Positions 59,016 to 64,000 of a stretch of 64,000 nt of DNA are shown piece after piece (within the stretch, counting starts at the first letter, position 1; the number at the start of each line of letters is the position of its first letter). A program made the position numbers and the translations under genes. The stretch is from Peromyscus leucopus (lineage: Eukaryota; Chordata; Mammalia; Rodentia; Cricetidae): NCBI RefSeq assembly GCF_004664715.2, contig NC_051074.1:19853558-19917557 (forward strand). The letters run 5' to 3'. Under the pieces are notes generated by a model. It ran no database searches. It saw only the letters and a list, made by a program, of their open reading frames with translations, and had not been told where the DNA came from.

Positions 59016-61948
59016 GTATTTGAGAGGGTTAGTATGCACTGAGGTCAGTACCTTTTCTGATGAAGCAAATTCTGAATTATCTGCATTATGAACTTCAGCC
59101 TCGTGTGTATAGGTGGGTTTGAATGCACACACACACCTGGATTAAACCATGGTCTTGCATGTGCTAACCAACACTCTACCCCTGAGATCCATCCCTAGAA
59201 CTCCAGTATACTTGTAACACAGGAAAAATGTCTCCTTTACTGTTGTATGTCATGTCGAATCTATAAAACAACAGGACCCAACTCTGAAAATCTGCAGATA
59301 TAAAAAAACATAGTGCTCTGGAAGGAACTGGAAAGCTTCACTGTGTTCCAGTAGACAGTTTTCTCTTGAAGATAGAGTGTGATATCTAACGCAACACTCA
59401 GCAACCCCAGACATGAAACAGAAACATTGAGTCTGTTCATCCTAACACTGTTGGTATGGCTATATAGCTCACACCCTTGCTAGAAATGCAAAGAGAACTC
59501 CATACAGCACACAGCCTTAAAGACTTTCCTTGTCACTCAGCAGGATCTGATATGAATGTCTAATACATTATCACCATGGGAACATTTGGTTCCCCCAGGA
59601 CTAGGGACTTGTTCTCAGGGCCTAAGAGTTTTCCTTGTTGCCGCCAAGGTCTACTGGGGTTCCTGTGTGCTCTCTGTCTTCTCTGTGAGACCCATTTGTG
59701 GAAAATTCCCAGCTTCTGCTCATCCACTTGGCCAGTGTTCACTTTGTGACAGAATCATTGCTCAGTGCTGGGAATACTTGGCGTTCCATCATCCTGACGT
59801 GCAGTGTATGCTTTTGGCTCGGGTCTCTGTTGATTCTCTTAAAAGCACAGAGTTCTGGGTATGGGTCAGACTAATTTATGCCTCTGGAAATGTCTTGCTT
59901 GGAGAAGCTGCTTGTTTTTAAAACAATTAAAGGTAGAGCAAACGTAATCGATCTTTAGAGGAAAGAAGTCCCTGGGCTAATGAAAATCAATCGGATAATG
60001 TTAATGTGGAAATGACTTCCAGAAATGCTCAGAGTACTCTATCATATTAGTCACAGACCTCAGAGGACATTAAGAAAATGTTACACACATATTAGAGCAC
60101 AGAGAGTCTTTTCTCCACCATGTTACTTTAGATGCAGATGAACCGTCATTTCTCTTAGATTTATTTAATGGCCCCAGCGCTCAGTATCCTACATTCAGAG
60201 ACCATAAGGTTTCTGAATGTGACAGGGCAACCAGAAATAGTCCTCCAGACTAGATCCCTAGATCTCAACAACAGGCCAAAAGGCCGGGGCTAAAGTCATT
60301 TCTCATCTTGCAGAAAACCTACGGCTGCGATGGGAACCTCACACTGGCCAGTTGCCTCTTCTCTGTCCCGTGTTGCGAACCCGTGTCTTCCAAATGATTC
60401 CTTCCCACATGCTCAGGACTCTTCCAACGTCAAAGTCTCCCATCTTCTTCTCACCGTTGGCTTTCTCACCCTGGGAGCCTTCGGTCCTCACCCACTCAGT
60501 CCCCAGCCCCACAGCAGCCTGTGACGAGGCTCCACAGCTGCTCCTGTCCCCCTTCCTCCCCCTTCCAGGCCGCTTTCTCCCTGGAGGTCTCAGCAACTTA
60601 GCTGCTCTCCCTCTCCTCCTACTCCCGGATTCCACTAGGATGGTGCAGAAGCCGGCAGAGGTGAGAGGGTAAAGGTGAGAGACGCCACGCAAGTGGGAAC
60701 CAGGACCGAGGAAGGATTCAGAGGCGCAGGACCCATCACACTCCTCACAATTCTCCCCAGCCTGGTGCCAGAGCCGCTTGCTGCAGGAAGGACAGAGACG
60801 AGCTCTGGTGCTCCTCTCCACCCCCATTCTCCTCCTCAACTATCAGCAAGGACAGCTTCCAGGCAACAGGTGCCAAGAATGACACTGTGCGTCCCTCTAA
60901 ACGTCTGGAAAAACTCTCCAGCATAATATGCTAAATCCGAAGCAAGCTGTGCAGGGGGCCAGGGTCAACCTCAGGTATCCTCCCTCCACTATCCTTTTCC
61001 ACCTTGTCTTTTGGAACAAGTTCTCGTCACGTGACCTGGAGCCTGCAGCTCCCGGATGCTCGACCAGCCAGTAAATTCCAGTGGTACTTCTGTCTCTTTA
61101 GTCGGTGCTGGGGCTGCAGCCGTGTGCCACCAAGCCAGGCTTTTTAGGTGGACACAAGAGATCCGGCCAAACTCAGGTCATCATTTCTGTGGAATGCGCA
61201 CTTCACTGGGTGGGCGCGCACCACGCTGTCTCCCTAATCCTGTTGGTGATCTTTTTAAATCAGTGGGAGGAGGGGGGCAGCCATCATTTGTGTTTTCCTT
61301 CCCCTTCATCCTGGATGAAGATCTAGGCTCTTTCTTCCACGCCACCACACTGCCAGGATTGTATGTAAATGGTCGTAACCTCTGATTTAAAGGGTATGTC
61401 TTTGCCTTGCCGGGATATTTTTCTCTACTGGGTCATGGGAGTCATGGCTTCTATCCAATTAGCTTCTGTGGTGCCTGGAGTGGCTGCCAAGGATTTGCTT
61501 GCTTTACAGTTTTCTGTTCTTATTTCCCAGACAGAGCCTCTGGCATTTGAAGAGACGAGGATGAAGCCACAGACATTGTTCCTCAGTCTCCAACCTACTT
61601 TCTCCTAGGCTCTGCAGAAAGCCGTCCTGTGACTGACCTTTCGTGCTAGTGTCCAGAATGCTATTCTTGAATAAATCTGTCCAATGAGAGAGCATTTCTT
61701 ACATGCAGTCATGCTCAATCAAGGTTTCGGTTGGACCTCCAACCCAGGCTCACTCCAGTAGGTTTCATTTTTCTTTCCTTGGTCTGCCTTCTAAGGGATA
61801 TACAATGCACCCGTACATTCCCTATGAGTGGGGAGCGTTCTAGAAGGCCATCTTCAATGCCTGTGAAGATTTCACACTCCATCCATGGCAACCATCTCAA
61901 AACCTGCCCTTTTCTCTTACAGTAAGAAAAACCACTTTTCCTCTTATT
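59016..61948. other. Mostly unique intergenic DNA
   Basis: A minus-strand ID/B4-like relic lies at 59,118-59,205 (GGTCTTGCATGTGCTAACCA). The 60,330-60,930 stretch is C/T-rich and has overlapping frames of up to 166 codons on opposite strands. It shows no domain, start context or splice pattern that would make it an exon. Confidence 0.4.
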
Positions 61949-61960
61949 AAGAAAATCCTC

Positions 61961-62123
61961 GCCGGGCGGTGGTAGCGCATGCCTTTAATCCCAGCACTCA
62001 GGAGGCAGAGCCAGGCGGATCTCTGTGAGTTCGAGGCCAGCCTGGGCTACCAAGTGAGTTCCAGGAAAGGCGCAAAGCTACACAGAGAAACCCTGTCTCG
62101 AAAAAAAACCAAAAAATGAAAAT
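61961..62123 (+). mobile_element. Young B1 SINE
   Basis: GCCGGGCGGTGGTAGCGCAT start and the cricetid 3' block. Perfect 12-bp TSD AAGAAAATCCTC at 61,949-61,960 and 62,124-62,135. Confidence 0.96.
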
Positions 62124-62135
62124 AAGAAAATCCTC

Positions 62136-63493
62136 AGGTCTGATGTTATACACAGTGGCTCAGGTGACGCCCTTCCCACAGTCACTGTGCACACTCTGAC
62201 TACCCTCCTCTTTCCCCGTGGCTCCTCAGCCACACAGCCTTCCCACCCCCTCAGTTCACAAGCCTTCACCTTCAGTAGTAATCTTGGCTCTGCCTCCCCA
62301 GTTCCCACTGGGATCACTCAGCTCTGCTCAAATGTTCCCTGAGCCCCAACAACCTTCACATCCTGTCCCTGAATTCCCAATGCCCCCAACCCTTGCTCTG
62401 TCCTCTAGCTCACAGCACGTGACTCCGTGTTTAACCTGCTGAATCCACTCCTTAGTGGCTGTCGCCTCTCCACAGGGGCAGGGATCTGGGTATCCTGGTG
62501 TGCCCCAAGAGCCAAGAGAGTGCTAGGTACATAGAAGGGGTTCGATCTATTCATTCTTCCATGAATAAATGAACATAAGAACAAATATGTTCCTTGTTAA
62601 GTAAACTGCTCGTGTTTCATGTCCCGATGAAGTTTTTCCAGCTCCCTTTACCTTCCTCGTGATTTTCAAAGATCAGAGGGAAAGCTGTCCCTTGTGAGAA
62701 GGTGGCACACAGGTTCAACTGTGAGAAATGTAACGGGGCCAAGATCATGAGGTGGGGTGGTAGTGGAGAGGAGGCCTTCACAGTAGCCCCAGGACAGAAA
62801 AATCAGTTGGAGGGGAGCCAGGAGGTTGTGGTTAAGGGAAGCAGCATGGTTATATACGGTCCTACTGAGGATCTCAGGGAATAAGCTCATGTGCCTAGGG
62901 ACTCTAAGCGGGCAACATGGCTGCTGCTGCTGCTGCTGCTGCTGCCCTTAGCTGAGCTGTGTGGATTTTTATCTTGTCAAGAGTGCCCGAGCAAAAGGTG
63001 CCTCCTAAATGGCCTTGATTCAAGAACGATCCAGTACAATGTTGTGGCTGAGTCAAGAAGGTGCCGTTGGAGACACAGGGGCCGCTCTTGGAATTGCTCC
63101 ATGTGATGGTGAGCATCACACGGTTGCCCTCAGCAGGGCCCAGGCTAGGATTCCTCCTGATCAGCTTTACAAAGCTGGAATCAGGAGCAGCGGATTGAGC
63201 CCAGCATTCTAGGGCAGCTTCTCTGTGCAGGTCTGGGTTATGGGGTGTGAGATGCCAGAACAGGGGGTGTGATGAACGCCCTGGAGCAGCTGCTAGGCTA
63301 GTGAGGAAGTAGGTATGTATAGAGAGAGCCGATTGACTGTCCCTAAAGAGGGCAATAAGACCTATGCAATGATATACCAAAGTTATTTGGTATATCAGAA
63401 AAACTCTAGCAGAGATAAAACCAAAATAGGTAAAAAGTTAGAATCTTAGTAGGATGTGCAAGATTTGTTCCCAAGACTTCCTCATGGGCAACA
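62136..63493. other. Unique DNA with a short (CTG)8
   Basis: (CTG)8 at 62,921-62,944. A 71-codon frame from 62,891 begins with a Leu-rich stretch encoded by the repeat and stops soon after. A 158-codon minus-strand frame (62,904-63,380) overlaps it. Neither shows a domain. Confidence 0.4.
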
Positions 63494-63827
63494 TGATAGT
63501 TTGAAGTACCCGCCATAGACACATACATTCAGGACTTGGTAGCCAGCTGAGCGACTTTTGGGAGGTGGCTGGATTCAGTCTGCTCTAATCTGACGGGTAG
63601 GTTAATATCTTGACGGATTCATGACGTAATTATGTCCCTGGGTGCTGAGAACAAGTTGGACTGTACCTGGAGGAAGTCAGTTGCCAGTGCAGACCCATGG
63701 GGGCTTTACATTTTCCTGGCTCTTTTCCTTGTTCCTCTCTCTGTTTCTTGACCACCAGGAGGGCAGCAGCCCCTGATCCTCCAGCCACCATCTCCCTCTG
63801 CCCAAGTGGTGTTGGTATTTTGTTACA
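63494..63827 (+). mobile_element. MaLR-like LTR
   Basis: TGATAGTTTGAAGTACCC start and TATTTTGTTACA end. CTTTTGGGAGGTGGCTGGAT and CTCTGTTTCTTGACCACCAG blocks fit the MaLR LTR layout. No TSD resolved. Confidence 0.5.
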
Positions 63828-64000
63828 GGATTGCAAGGTCTGGGACAAGCAAGACAAGATCTTGGGATGAGAAAAAAAATAGATTTTCCAGTTGTTTAAA
63901 GACCTGGAAACACACTTCAAAGATCTGTAGGAGATAATGACAGAGAAAAATGTAGGCTCAAACTAGGGAGGACTCCAATGATGACTCAGGCATGAGGTTT

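Noticed and set aside
60339..60839. 166-codon minus-strand frame in C/T-rich DNA
   Set aside because: It overlaps plus-strand frames of similar length and shows no domain, start context or splice sites. I cannot exclude an exon, but nothing supports one.
62904..63380. 158-codon minus-strand frame ending in poly-Ala
   Set aside because: The alanines come from the (CTG)8 tract; no domain is seen and an overlapping plus frame exists.

Overview
The window reads as nuclear DNA from a cricetid-type rodent (hamster, vole or deer-mouse relatives). The evidence is a set of young B1 SINEs with the cricetid-style 3' half (GCGCAAAGCTACACAGAGAA followed by ACCCTGTCTCGAAAAACC), B2/B3/B4-type SINEs, rodent Lx-type L1, rodent ERVL-like LTRs, and a 6-bp-TSD LTR family resembling the mys/MYSERV group. 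Family names come from memory and could not be checked against a repeat library. I found no convincing host protein-coding exon, rRNA, tRNA or CRISPR array. Most translated frames are repeat shadows.

Layout. 1-1875 is the 3' end of an ERV: internal sequence, polypurine tract and 3' LTR. 1.9-7.2 kb is mainly single-copy DNA with a 73-bp Z-DNA-type repeat, a B1 with a 15-bp target-site duplication (TSD), a 1-kb CA/TTCACCC satellite and a second B1. 7.2-10.0 kb holds two ERVL-like fragments in opposite orientation. 10.5-11.05 kb is an LTR with a 97-bp U3 duplication. 11-26.9 kb is mostly unique intergenic DNA with two solo LTRs, L1 relics, a B1 and a B3, plus a 68-bp unclassified duplicate pair.

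26.96-34.66 kb is one ancient L1M-like element (5' region, ORF1 remnant, long ORF2 remnant) broken by LTRs and SINEs. It is followed by a younger Lx L1 (34.8-37.26 kb) whose 5' part is inverted, as expected from twin priming. The Lx 3' UTR is itself interrupted by a 5'-truncated ERV (polypurine tract plus LTR plus nested B1). 37.3-48.3 kb is mixed unique DNA and solo LTRs, including a 40-bp minisatellite grown inside an LTR at 41.45-41.93 kb. 48.3-58.5 kb is a second, nearly full-length Lx L1 carrying a non-autonomous ERVL (49,855-51,912), a B1 and two solo LTRs. 58.5-64 kb is mostly unique, with two MaLR/ERVL-like LTRs and one young B1.

Function. Nothing forms an operon or pathway. The region is intergenic or intronic DNA shaped by nested retrotransposition. 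Its informative content is the insertion order, TSDs, internal duplications, simple-sequence structure and a few possible regulatory patches. I did not find a previously undescribed molecular system.
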